Positions 1 to 5,931 of a stretch of DNA of 5,931 bases are shown here, piece after piece. Both the position numbers and the translations under genes were made by a program. The notes under the pieces are model-generated. The model did no database searches, had not been told where the DNA came from, and saw only the letters and a program-made list of their open reading frames with translations. This stretch comes from Bacteroidota bacterium. GTDB lineage: Bacteria; Bacteroidota; Bacteroidia; Bacteroidales; GCA-2748055. Position 1 is the first letter of the stretch. Each line of letters begins with the position of its first letter. Location of the stretch: positions 1 to 5,931 of the forward strand of contig JAUVIT010000140.1 in assembly GCA_030592605.1 (NCBI GenBank). Reading direction: 5' to 3'.

Positions 1-1470
1 AACGGGGGACTGATTCTCCGGCTGGCCAGGATCGATGATTCGGATGTGACCTATTTCAATGGACAGATTCTTGGATCAACCGGGGGACTGCCTCCGGAAT
101 ATGAAAGTGGATATGGAGAGCTCCGGGCCTATACGGTTCCAATGGACCGGGTCGGATGGGGAGCACAGAATACCATTGCTGTCAGGGTATATGATGGCGG
201 CGGGGGTGGCGGTATTGTGGGCAATCCGGTCAGCCTGACTATCAAAGGTATGGAGGAACTGTTGTCCATTGTACCGATGATGGATAGAGAGGACCATCTT
301 GTATTGAATGAGGATCCTGTGAAGCTTAATCTCCAGGTGGGAAATAAAATGAAACAAGCAGTGGAAGGAACTTTACTGGTGACAGCAACTACCGATTTTG
401 GAAAGGTAGTTCTGGATGTTGCAAAAGAAGTTAAGGTCAGATCAGGCAGTACGAAGCAGATACCCCTGGAGCTGGGAAGGCTTGCACCCGGGTTTTACAA
501 TGTGTTGGTGCTGCTTGAGAGTGAGGCCGGTAATAAGCGGGTTGAATTTGCCCTGGGTGTCCGACCCGAAGAGATTGTTTCTCCCCTTGACCGGGCCGAG
601 GACTTTGATAACTATTGGATACGGGCCCGACGAGAACTGGATGCGGTCGATCCACAGTTTAAGTTGATCCGGCAGGACAAACTTTGTACGGAGACACGCG
701 ACATCTTCCTGGTGGAGATGCGCTCTCTGGGAAATGTTCTGATTCGTGGATGGTATATGAAACCAGTAAAGGAGGGTGTTTACCCGGCCATGTTGCATGT
801 CCAGGGGTACAGCAGTAACAAAGTGCCGCAGAACCTCTATCAGGGCGATGATATGGTCTCGTTTGCGCTGAATATAAGGGGACATGGGAACAGTCAGGAC
901 GATGTAAACCCGGGTTTCCCAGGTTACCTTCAGGATCATGTGGATGACAAGGAGCTCTATATTTACCGTGGTGCATATATGGACTGTGTTAGGGCTGTGG
1001 ATTTCCTCTTTTCAAGGAGCGAAGTGGACACCTCGAGAGTTGCTGTTGAGGGAGGAAGCCAGGGGGGAGCACTAAGTTTTGCCACAGCTGCTTTGGATAA
1101 TGAACGAATCGATCTTTGTGTACCTCACGTGCCTTTTCTCTCCGATTTCCGGGACTATTTTAAAGTGGCTGGCTGGCCTGGAGGCGAGTTCAGACAATAT
1201 TTTGAAGATCATCCAAAGATCCCGGAAGATGAGATCTATAAGAACCTGAGTTATATCGATATCAAGAACCTGGCTCCCTGGATCAAAGCTCCGGTATTGA
1301 TGTCCATCGGACTGATGGATGAGACTTGTCCGCCTCATATCAATTTTGCTGCCTACAACCAATTGGATGTCCCAAAACAGTATATTGTATATCCCTATGC
1401 CGGACATGGTCTCCCCGGAGAATATTACAATGCAATGATGGACTATATCAAAGGACAATTCAAACACTAA
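1..1470 (+). CDS. Acetylxylan esterase-like alpha/beta hydrolase with N-terminal GH2-type jelly-roll domain (5' partial)
   Basis: The reading frame is open from base 1, so the true start and probably a signal peptide lie upstream; the GTG at 46 is internal to a conserved domain and is not a credible start. Codons 1-80 resemble the sugar-binding jelly roll of glycoside hydrolase family 2 and sialate esterases (LARIDDSDVTYFNG, NTIAVRVYDGGGGGG). Codons about 81-190 look like a beta-sandwich linker. Codons about 200-489 match the AXE1/CE7 alpha/beta hydrolase family: FDNYW entry helix, HVQGY oxyanion loop (Tyr at codon 270), RGHGNS (293), nucleophile elbow GGSQGG with Ser353 (1057-1059), Asp440 in LMDETCPP (1318-1320) and His469 in AGHGLP (1405-1407), a complete catalytic triad. 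The family removes acetyl groups from xylo-oligosaccharides and other acetylated substrates; the substrate here is unknown. It is probably exported, like the downstream hydrolases. Two canonical CE7 motifs differ (RGQ is RGH; HE is HG), so CE7 membership is loose. Fold and esterase class are well supported, specificity is not. Confidence 0.85.
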   Translation, partial: NGGLILRLARIDDSDVTYFNGQILGSTGGLPPEYESGYGELRAYTVPMDRVGWGAQNTIAVRVYDGGGGGGIVGNPVSLTIKGMEELLSIVPMMDREDHLVLNEDPVKLNLQVGNKMKQAVEGTLLVTATTDFGKVVLDVAKEVKVRSGSTKQIPLELGRLAPGFYNVLVLLESEAGNKRVEFALGVRPEEIVSPLDRAEDFDNYWIRARRELDAVDPQFKLIRQDKLCTETRDIFLVEMRSLGNVLIRGWYMKPVKEGVYPAMLHVQGYSSNKVPQNLYQGDDMVSFALNIRGHGNSQDDVNPGFPGYLQDHVDDKELYIYRGAYMDCVRAVDFLFSRSEVDTSRVAVEGGSQGGALSFATAALDNERIDLCVPHVPFLSDFRDYFKVAGWPGGEFRQYFEDHPKIPEDEIYKNLSYIDIKNLAPWIKAPVLMSIGLMDETCPPHINFAAYNQLDVPKQYIVYPYAGHGLPGEYYNAMMDYIKGQFKH

Positions 1471-1489
1471 CCACAAAGCATAAACTTCC

Positions 1490-2491
1490 ATGGTCATTAT
1501 TCAATCTTATTTAATTGCAGTACTCATGTGTGTGATCACCATGCTCTGCTGGGGTTCATGGGCCAATACCCAGAAAATGGCTTCAAAAAAATGGGCGTTC
1601 CAGCTCTTCTACTGGGATTACTCCCTGGGTGTATTGATTCTTTCACTGATCCTGGCCTTTACCATGGGTAGTTCAGGAGAGGAGGGAAGGGGATTTCTGG
1701 CCGACCTTGCACAGGCCGATGGCTCAGCCATTGGTTCTGCACTTCTTGGAGGTGCAGTATTTAATATAGCCAACCTGCTTATCGTAGTCGCCATCAATAT
1801 TGCAGGGATGGCTGTAGCCTTTCCCATCGGGATCGGCCTGGCCCTGGTGATTGGAGTGGTGGTTAATTATGTGGCCACCCCGCTTGGTAATCCGGTAATT
1901 CTGTTTATCGGCGTAAGCCTGGTGGCAGTGGCTATCCTTATAGATGCTATTGTATATAAAAAACATAGCGGAGGCAAGGCGTCAGGCACCACCAAAGGGA
2001 TTGTAATTTCCATCCTAGGTGGAATTCTTATGGGTTTTTTCTACCGCTTTGTGGCGGCATCTATGGTAACTGATTTCGCAGTTCCGGAAGCAGGAAAACT
2101 TACTCCATATACCGCTTCGGTGATCTTTGCCCTGGGTCTGCTGATTTCCAACTTCGTATGGAACACTTTTTTTATGTACAAACCGGTCTCGGGCGAGAAG
2201 GCCACTTACAAGGACTACATCAAAAAGGGGGATACGAAACTTCACCTTATTGGAATATTGGGAGGGATGATCTGGAGCCTTGGAATGACATTTAGCATCA
2301 TCGCTTCCGAGCAGGCAGGGTATGCCATTTCCTATGGACTTGGACAGGGAGCTACCCTGATCGCAGCGCTCTGGGGAGTATTTATCTGGAAGGAGTTTGG
2401 TAAGGCAGAAGGACTAAAAGGTATGCTTGTGGCCATGTTTCTTTTCTTCCTGGTTGGACTTGGAATGATCATCGCAGCAAGACTCATATGA
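1490..2491 (+). CDS. GRP-family (glucose/ribose porter) sugar permease, probable ribose uptake
   Basis: This 333-residue, strongly hydrophobic protein has about ten membrane segments by inspection (roughly residues 5-24, 41-59, 80-100, 104-122, 136-155, 169-187, 207-227, 253-271, 279-300, 311-331), the arrangement of the drug/metabolite transporter superfamily. The first helix ends in CWGSWANTQK (20-29), and the penultimate helix carries SYGLGQGATLIAALWG (281-296) followed by WKEF, both in the places where GRP-family proteins (GlcU, RbsU) have conserved WGS and GQ...WG...E elements. Members move sugars across the inner membrane, probably by proton coupling. The start ATG at 1490 lies 19 nt after the esterase stop and gives an N-terminus with the first helix intact; no Shine-Dalgarno is seen. 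Its stop overlaps the ribokinase start, which makes ribose the best substrate guess, as in Lactobacillus rbsU-rbsK loci. A RhaT-like or other DMT specificity is possible. Family call is confident, substrate is inferred. Confidence 0.85.
   Translation: MVIIQSYLIAVLMCVITMLCWGSWANTQKMASKKWAFQLFYWDYSLGVLILSLILAFTMGSSGEEGRGFLADLAQADGSAIGSALLGGAVFNIANLLIVVAINIAGMAVAFPIGIGLALVIGVVVNYVATPLGNPVILFIGVSLVAVAILIDAIVYKKHSGGKASGTTKGIVISILGGILMGFFYRFVAASMVTDFAVPEAGKLTPYTASVIFALGLLISNFVWNTFFMYKPVSGEKATYKDYIKKGDTKLHLIGILGGMIWSLGMTFSIIASEQAGYAISYGLGQGATLIAALWGVFIWKEFGKAEGLKGMLVAMFLFFLVGLGMIIAARLI
2488..2491 (+). other. ATGA stop/start overlap between permease and ribokinase
   Basis: The permease stop TGA (2489-2491) overlaps the ribokinase ATG (2488-2490). 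A second in-frame ATG follows at once (2491-2493), so initiation could use either and would differ by one Met. No Shine-Dalgarno is visible upstream, so translation probably depends on coupling to the permease. Confidence 0.8.
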
Positions 2492-3423
2492 TGAAGAAAA
2501 TCGTTGTTGTCGGAAGCTCCAATACGGACCTAATCATTAAAGTGCCTGAAATACCCCGTCCGGGAGAGACCTTGCTGGGTGGTGAGTTTATGACCTTCCC
2601 GGGAGGTAAAGGTGCCAATCAGGCAGTTGCTGCTGCACGGGCTGGTGGAGATGTGGTCTTTATCGCCGCCGTGGGAGATGATCCATACGGGGAAGAAGCC
2701 CTCAAAGGCTACAGGCTGGACAAAATCAATACAGAGAACATTAAAATCTGTAAAGGTGTACCCTCGGGAATTGCAATGATCACCATTTCCGAAAAGGGAG
2801 AGAATGCCATCACCGTTGCTTCAGGAGCCAATGCACTACTTTCCCCGGCTGACCTGGAAGAGCTTAATGAAGTATTTTATGAGGCAGATTATATGCTGAT
2901 CCAGCTGGAAACACCCCTTGAAACTGTGCAAAAAGCGGTGGAGCTATGCAATAAATTGAAAACCAGGGTAATCCTGAATCCTGCGCCTGCAGCTGAACTA
3001 AGTGATAAAATACTGGAAAAGGTAGGCATTATTACGCCCAATGAGACAGAAGCTGAGAGCTTAACAGGAGTCATTGTAAGTGATGAGTTAAGCGCTGCTG
3101 AGGCTGCTGATGTACTGCATGATTTTGGCATTGAAACGGTGATAATTACTCTGGGTGCAAGTGGTGCCTATCTTTCTGATCGAGCCACCAGTACCCGGTC
3201 AATGGTTCCCGGATTTAGTGTGCAAGCAGTAGATACTACCGCAGCCGGAGATGTGTTCAATGGTCAGCTGGCTGTATCTTTGGCAGAAGGCAGAGAGCTT
3301 GAAAGGGCCATTGTTGAGGCCCACGCTGCCGCTGCCCTTTCCGTTCAAAAACTGGGTGCCCAGAGTTCCATCCCCCGAAGGGAGGAGACCAATTACTTTT
3401 TAAATCGAAATCTTAAACAATAA
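2488..3423 (+). CDS. rbsK: Ribokinase (PfkB family)
   Basis: The enzyme phosphorylates D-ribose with ATP to ribose-5-phosphate in the cytoplasm. At 311 residues it has the usual ribokinase length. Features in order: N-terminal GSSNTDLIIKVPEIPRPGET (9-28) with the substrate-contacting Asn-x-Asp; PfkB signature 1 region GGKGANQA (39-46); NPAPA (164-168); TPNETEAE (183-190), a magnesium/phosphate-proximal motif; TLGASGAYL (221-229); and PfkB signature 2 DTTAAGDVFNG (249-259), with Asp255 as catalytic base. The C-terminal HAAAALSVQKLGAQSSIPRREE closely parallels E. coli RbsK, as does Ala rather than Gly in the AAGD anion hole, which favours true ribokinase over fructokinase or adenosine kinase. 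All key residues are present. It starts inside the permease stop and ends 11 nt before the next gene, so permease and kinase appear to form an import-and-trap pair. Deoxyribokinase or another pentose kinase is a less likely alternative. Confidence 0.93.
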   Translation: MMKKIVVVGSSNTDLIIKVPEIPRPGETLLGGEFMTFPGGKGANQAVAAARAGGDVVFIAAVGDDPYGEEALKGYRLDKINTENIKICKGVPSGIAMITISEKGENAITVASGANALLSPADLEELNEVFYEADYMLIQLETPLETVQKAVELCNKLKTRVILNPAPAAELSDKILEKVGIITPNETEAESLTGVIVSDELSAAEAADVLHDFGIETVIITLGASGAYLSDRATSTRSMVPGFSVQAVDTTAAGDVFNGQLAVSLAEGRELERAIVEAHAAAALSVQKLGAQSSIPRREETNYFLNRNLKQ

Positions 3424-3434
3424 AATCTGATAAA

Positions 3435-5006
3435 ATGAAATCAATTTTAACAATGGTAGTATTGGGTGTAATCTTCATGGTTTCTTGCAGCACGGGCGAA
3501 AAAGCCATCCCTGTTAAAAAAGTAGACTATCCTGTGGAATTCACCCTATCGAAGGTCGACCTGATGGACAAAATTAAAGGAGGATGGGCCGGACAGGTGA
3601 TTGGATGCACCTATGGAGGTCCCACCGAATTCAGGTATAACGGGACCATGATCCAGGATTACATTCCCATCGACTGGGATGACACAAAAATGGAGTGGTA
3701 CTATACCTATGCTCCGGGTCTTTACGATGATATCTATATGGACCTCACCTTTGTGGATGTTTTTGAGAAGGAGGGACTGGATGCCCCGGCCTCTTCACAT
3801 GCCAGGGCTTTTGCCTATGCGGATTATATGCTATGGCATGCCAATCAGGCTGCACGCTACAATATTATGAATGGTATGGAGCCTCCGGCATCGGGACATT
3901 GGGAGAATAATCCCCATGCCGATGATATCGATTTCCAGATTGAGGCCGATTTTGCAGGTCTGATGAATCCGGGAATGGTCAATTCAGCATCTGAAGTTTG
4001 CGACCGGGTGGGCCATATCATGAACTATGGAGATGGCTGGTATGGAGGTGTTTATGTTGCTGCCATGTACTCACTGGCTTTCTGGTCGGACGACGTTCCC
4101 TTTGTAGTTACTGAAGCCCTTAAAACCATTCCAGAACAGAGTGAATTCTACCAGTGCATCAATGATGTGATTGGCTGGCATGCGGCTTATCCGGACGATT
4201 GGAAAAGAACATGGTTTGAAGCTGAACGAAAATGGTCGTCCGATATTGGCTGCCCTGATGGGGTCTTTGTACCTTTTAACATCGATGCAAAGATCAACGC
4301 TGCTTATATTGTTATTGGAATGCTTTATGGTGAAGGCGATTTTGGAAAGACCGTTGATATTAGCACACGTTGCGGACAGGATTCGGACTGCAACCCGGCC
4401 AGTTCAGGCGGGATTCTTGGTGCCATCCTTGGTTATGATGCAATTCCGGAGTATTGGAAGCAAGGACTGGACAAGGTGGAGGATATGGATTTCAAATACA
4501 CGACTATTTCCCTGAATGACACCTATGATATGGGTTACCGTCATTCCATTGAGATGGTTAAACGCAATGGAGGCGAGGAGCTGGAAGATGCCCTGAAGAT
4601 TAAGGTGGAAGAACCCGTGTCTGTCAAGTTTGAAAGAGCTTTTGAAGGACACTATCCGGTAAAAATTATACAGGCTCCCTGGGGAGGTAATGCTCTGGTT
4701 GAGGGTGGTGAAACAGAACACAGTTTTAACTTCAATGGCAAGGGATTTGTTCTGAAAGGCGGAGCAAGTAAACTTCAGGGAGTTGCAGAGGATGCAGATC
4801 TGCATATCGAAGTCTATGTTGATGGAGTGCTTTATGAGGAGGCTGTGTTGTCGACCGGTTACCAGGCCAGGAGACATGAAGTGACATGGAAATATAACCT
4901 TGAGAATGGGGACCATGCTGTTAAGGTTGTATGGAAGGATCCAGCCACCGGATATAGAATTGATCTTGGAAATGTGATTGTATACGGACCTGAACCAACT
5001 TCATAA
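3435..5006 (+). CDS. Exported lipoprotein of the ADP-ribosylglycohydrolase family with C-terminal beta-rich module
   Basis: This 523-residue protein begins with a lipoprotein signal (MKSILTMVVLGVIFMVSCST); Cys18 is the likely lipidated residue, so it should sit on a membrane facing the periplasm or outside. Residues about 42-345 match the ADP-ribosylglycohydrolase fold: KIKGGWAGQVIGCTYGG (46-62), acidic pairs DDT (82-84) and YDDIYMDLTF (97-106), ADDIDFQIE (162-170), NYGDGWYGGVYVAAM (197-211) and CGQDSDCNPASSGGILGAILG (313-333), the last holding the DSD metal-ligand motif. Known relatives use two Mg ions to cleave ADP-ribose N- or O-glycosidic bonds. Residues about 390-520 form a separate, unrecognised beta-rich region (for example LHIEVYVDG, HAVKVVW), possibly a carbohydrate-binding sandwich. 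It lies 11 nt after ribokinase and overlaps the SGNH gene by 1 nt. ATG 3435 is preferred because it gives the basic n-region of the signal. Export, plus a neighbouring ribokinase, suggests ribose release from an external riboside (inference). Family call is firm, substrate unknown. Confidence 0.88.
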   Translation: MKSILTMVVLGVIFMVSCSTGEKAIPVKKVDYPVEFTLSKVDLMDKIKGGWAGQVIGCTYGGPTEFRYNGTMIQDYIPIDWDDTKMEWYYTYAPGLYDDIYMDLTFVDVFEKEGLDAPASSHARAFAYADYMLWHANQAARYNIMNGMEPPASGHWENNPHADDIDFQIEADFAGLMNPGMVNSASEVCDRVGHIMNYGDGWYGGVYVAAMYSLAFWSDDVPFVVTEALKTIPEQSEFYQCINDVIGWHAAYPDDWKRTWFEAERKWSSDIGCPDGVFVPFNIDAKINAAYIVIGMLYGEGDFGKTVDISTRCGQDSDCNPASSGGILGAILGYDAIPEYWKQGLDKVEDMDFKYTTISLNDTYDMGYRHSIEMVKRNGGEELEDALKIKVEEPVSVKFERAFEGHYPVKIIQAPWGGNALVEGGETEHSFNFNGKGFVLKGGASKLQGVAEDADLHIEVYVDGVLYEEAVLSTGYQARRHEVTWKYNLENGDHAVKVVWKDPATGYRIDLGNVIVYGPEPTS

Positions 5007-5008
5007 TG
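5004..5008 (+). other. TAATG stop/start overlap
   Basis: The lipoprotein stop TAA (5004-5006) shares its last base with the SGNH hydrolase ATG (5006-5008). No Shine-Dalgarno is evident, so termination-reinitiation is plausible. Confidence 0.8.
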
Positions 5009-5758
5009 AAGCCCAGGATATTTCTCACTTTTTTGTCGCTGATCCTTTTTTCGGGTTTACTCTTCTCCCAGCAGAAAGAACTGAAGGTCCTTTTTGTGGG
5101 CAACAGTTATACTTATGGGTATAACCTGGCACATATTGTTTCAATCATTTCTGCAGAGACCTCCACCAAACTCATTACCCGGAAATCGGTATTGCCTGGA
5201 GCTTCTCTGGGGGAGCACTGGAATGGAGGCAGGGAGCTGAAAACCAAAGAGATCATCGCAGAAGGAGACTTTGATGTAGTGGTCCTCCAGGATTTCAGCA
5301 TGTCGGCCATTTTCACTCCTGACAGCCTGTTGAAATATGTAAAGTTGTTCTCAGAGTACAATAGAAATTTCGGAGCCCAAACATACCTGTTCAATACCTG
5401 GGCCCGGGAAAAAGTGCCACAGTTTCAGGCTGAAATCGATGAAATGTATGAGAAGGCAGCCAGAGAAAATGGTGCGGTAAGAGTTCCTGTGGGTACTGCA
5501 TGGGAACTGGCCCAGGATCTTCGCCCCATGGTGGATCTGTATACATCCGATGGAAGCCATCCCAATGAACTGGGTACCATGCTCAGTGCATCGGTCTTTG
5601 TCAGAAGCATAAGCAGAGAATTGCCCGATCAGGTGCCTACCCTATACAGGATAGAAGATGCCTCCGGAGAAACGGTCCGACTCATGAACCATAATCCGGA
5701 GGATGCAGAATTTTGTAGAAGGATCGCCAACCAGGTTGCCGAACAGCAAGGCTACTAA
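5006..5758 (+). CDS. Exported SGNH/GDSL-family hydrolase (probable carbohydrate esterase)
   Basis: This 250-residue protein has a Sec signal peptide (basic MKPR, hydrophobic core to about residue 20, probable cleavage near FSQ-QK), so it acts in the periplasm or outside. The mature part is close to one SGNH domain in length. Block I is KVLFVGNSYTYG (27-38), with Ser34 as the likely nucleophile. PGASLGEHWNGG (64-75) supplies the block II glycine region. VVVLQDFS (91-98) occupies block III, where a classical GxND Asn is replaced by a Gln95-Asp96 arrangement. SDGSHPNELG (181-190) is block V, with Asp182 and His185 completing the catalytic set. The family deacylates sugars, lipids or polysaccharides; nothing here sets the substrate. 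It overlaps both neighbours by 1 nt, so it is co-expressed with the lipoprotein glycohydrolase and may remove esters from the same substrate. It is most like the uncharacterised SGNH proteins of Bacteroidota that carry FVGNSYT instead of GDSL. Confidence 0.85.
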   Translation: MKPRIFLTFLSLILFSGLLFSQQKELKVLFVGNSYTYGYNLAHIVSIISAETSTKLITRKSVLPGASLGEHWNGGRELKTKEIIAEGDFDVVVLQDFSMSAIFTPDSLLKYVKLFSEYNRNFGAQTYLFNTWAREKVPQFQAEIDEMYEKAARENGAVRVPVGTAWELAQDLRPMVDLYTSDGSHPNELGTMLSASVFVRSISRELPDQVPTLYRIEDASGETVRLMNHNPEDAEFCRRIANQVAEQQGY

Positions 5759-5760
5759 TG
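5756..5760 (+). other. TAATG stop/start overlap with a possible second start downstream
   Basis: The SGNH stop TAA (5756-5758) shares a base with an ATG at 5758. A second in-frame ATG at 5782 begins a better signal peptide (MKKLLLAAW), so the overlap may or may not be the real start. Confidence 0.55.
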
Positions 5761-5931
5761 ATTATATTGATGCTGAACTCAATGAAAAAATTGCTATTAG
5801 CCGCCTGGTTTGTGATTCTGATACCTTGTTCACTCCAGGCACAAATCCCTGATTCTATACTATACAAAGAGGTGGATTCGACCTCTCTTTATCTGTATAT
5901 TGATTATCCACAAGGATTTGATATCACAAAA
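5758..5931 (+). CDS. Exported protein, probable alpha/beta-hydrolase esterase (3' partial)
   Basis: The frame runs open to the right edge and gives 58 codons. From the ATG at 5758 the first eight residues (MIILMLNS) precede MKKLLLAAWFVILIPCSLQA, a clear signal peptide with a probable cleavage after LQA; the ATG at 5782 is therefore an equally good or better start. The mature N-terminus reads YKEVDSTSLYLYIDYPQGFD, the pattern (YKxVDxxxLxLDxYYPxGFD) with which many secreted alpha/beta-hydrolase esterases of Bacteroidota begin, ahead of their oxyanion HGGG-type loop. No catalytic residue is within the window, so the esterase call rests on this short motif alone. It continues the same operon (1-nt overlap or 23-nt gap with the SGNH gene) and would be a further exported hydrolase. 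A signal-peptide-bearing protein is certain enough; the family is tentative. Confidence 0.6.
   Translation, partial: MIILMLNSMKKLLLAAWFVILIPCSLQAQIPDSILYKEVDSTSLYLYIDYPQGFDITK

Noticed and set aside
46..48. GTG as the start of the first esterase.
   Set aside because: The frame is open and conserved upstream to base 1 (LRLARIDDSD is part of the jelly roll), so the gene is cut by the window edge.
196..213. G-rich run encoding six glycines, considered as a quadruplex or low-complexity repeat.
   Set aside because: A Gly-rich loop after VYDG is a regular part of this jelly-roll family, so protein coding explains it.
442..939. Long open frame of 165 codons on the minus strand.
   Set aside because: It lies wholly inside the esterase gene, its product resembles no known family, and the sense frame carries conserved domain motifs.
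3232..3267. Ribokinase anion-hole motif reads DTTAAGD rather than the common PfkB DTTGAGD, which looked like a substitution of a key Gly.
   Set aside because: E. coli RbsK itself has AAGD at this place, so this supports a true ribokinase and is not an anomaly.
3421..3435. A/T-rich gap between ribokinase and the glycohydrolase as a possible promoter.
   Set aside because: Only 11 nt lie between the genes and no Bacteroidota-type -7/-33 elements could be made out; it looks like an ordinary A/T-rich initiation region.
4404..4916. Open frame of 170 codons on the minus strand.
   Set aside because: It is antisense to the glycohydrolase C-terminus, with no recognisable motif and no start context; it is a shadow of the real gene.

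Overview
The window is a compact stretch of bacterial chromosome in which all genes lie on the + strand. It probably comes from a member of the Bacteroidota, and a marine or gut polysaccharide degrader is the best guess. The basis is base composition near 45-50% GC by eye, an almost complete lack of Shine-Dalgarno sequences, short A/T-rich start regions, a lipoprotein with a weak lipobox, and protein families (GRP-type sugar transporter, secreted SGNH and AXE1-like esterases, lipoprotein ADP-ribosylglycohydrolase) common in Bacteroidota carbohydrate-use loci. Planctomycetes/Verrucomicrobia relatives share some of these families and cannot be excluded. Taxon assignment is inference.

Layout: (1) 1-1470, 3' part of a two-part esterase, with a GH2-type jelly-roll N-terminus and an acetylxylan-esterase-like alpha/beta hydrolase C-terminus, cut by the left edge; (2) 1490-2491, a ten-helix GRP-family (glucose/ribose porter) sugar permease; (3) 2488-3423, ribokinase; (4) 3435-5006, an exported lipoprotein of the ADP-ribosylglycohydrolase fold with an extra C-terminal beta-rich module; (5) 5006-5758, an exported SGNH/GDSL hydrolase; (6) 5758 to the right edge, the exported N-terminus of another protein, probably an alpha/beta-hydrolase esterase. 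Junctions are +19, -4, +11, -1 and -1 nt, so this is very likely one operon, whose promoter and terminator lie outside the window. No RNA gene, mobile element, CRISPR, long repeat or intergenic stretch above 20 nt was seen.

Working model (inference): exported hydrolases (two or three esterases plus an ADP-ribosylglycohydrolase-fold N- or O-glycosidase) strip esters and release a pentose, most simply ribose. The GRP permease carries it across the inner membrane and ribokinase phosphorylates it to ribose-5-phosphate. The most interesting element is the exported ADP-ribosylglycohydrolase homologue sitting directly after ribokinase, which suggests a ribosidase role outside the cytoplasm rather than reversal of protein ADP-ribosylation.
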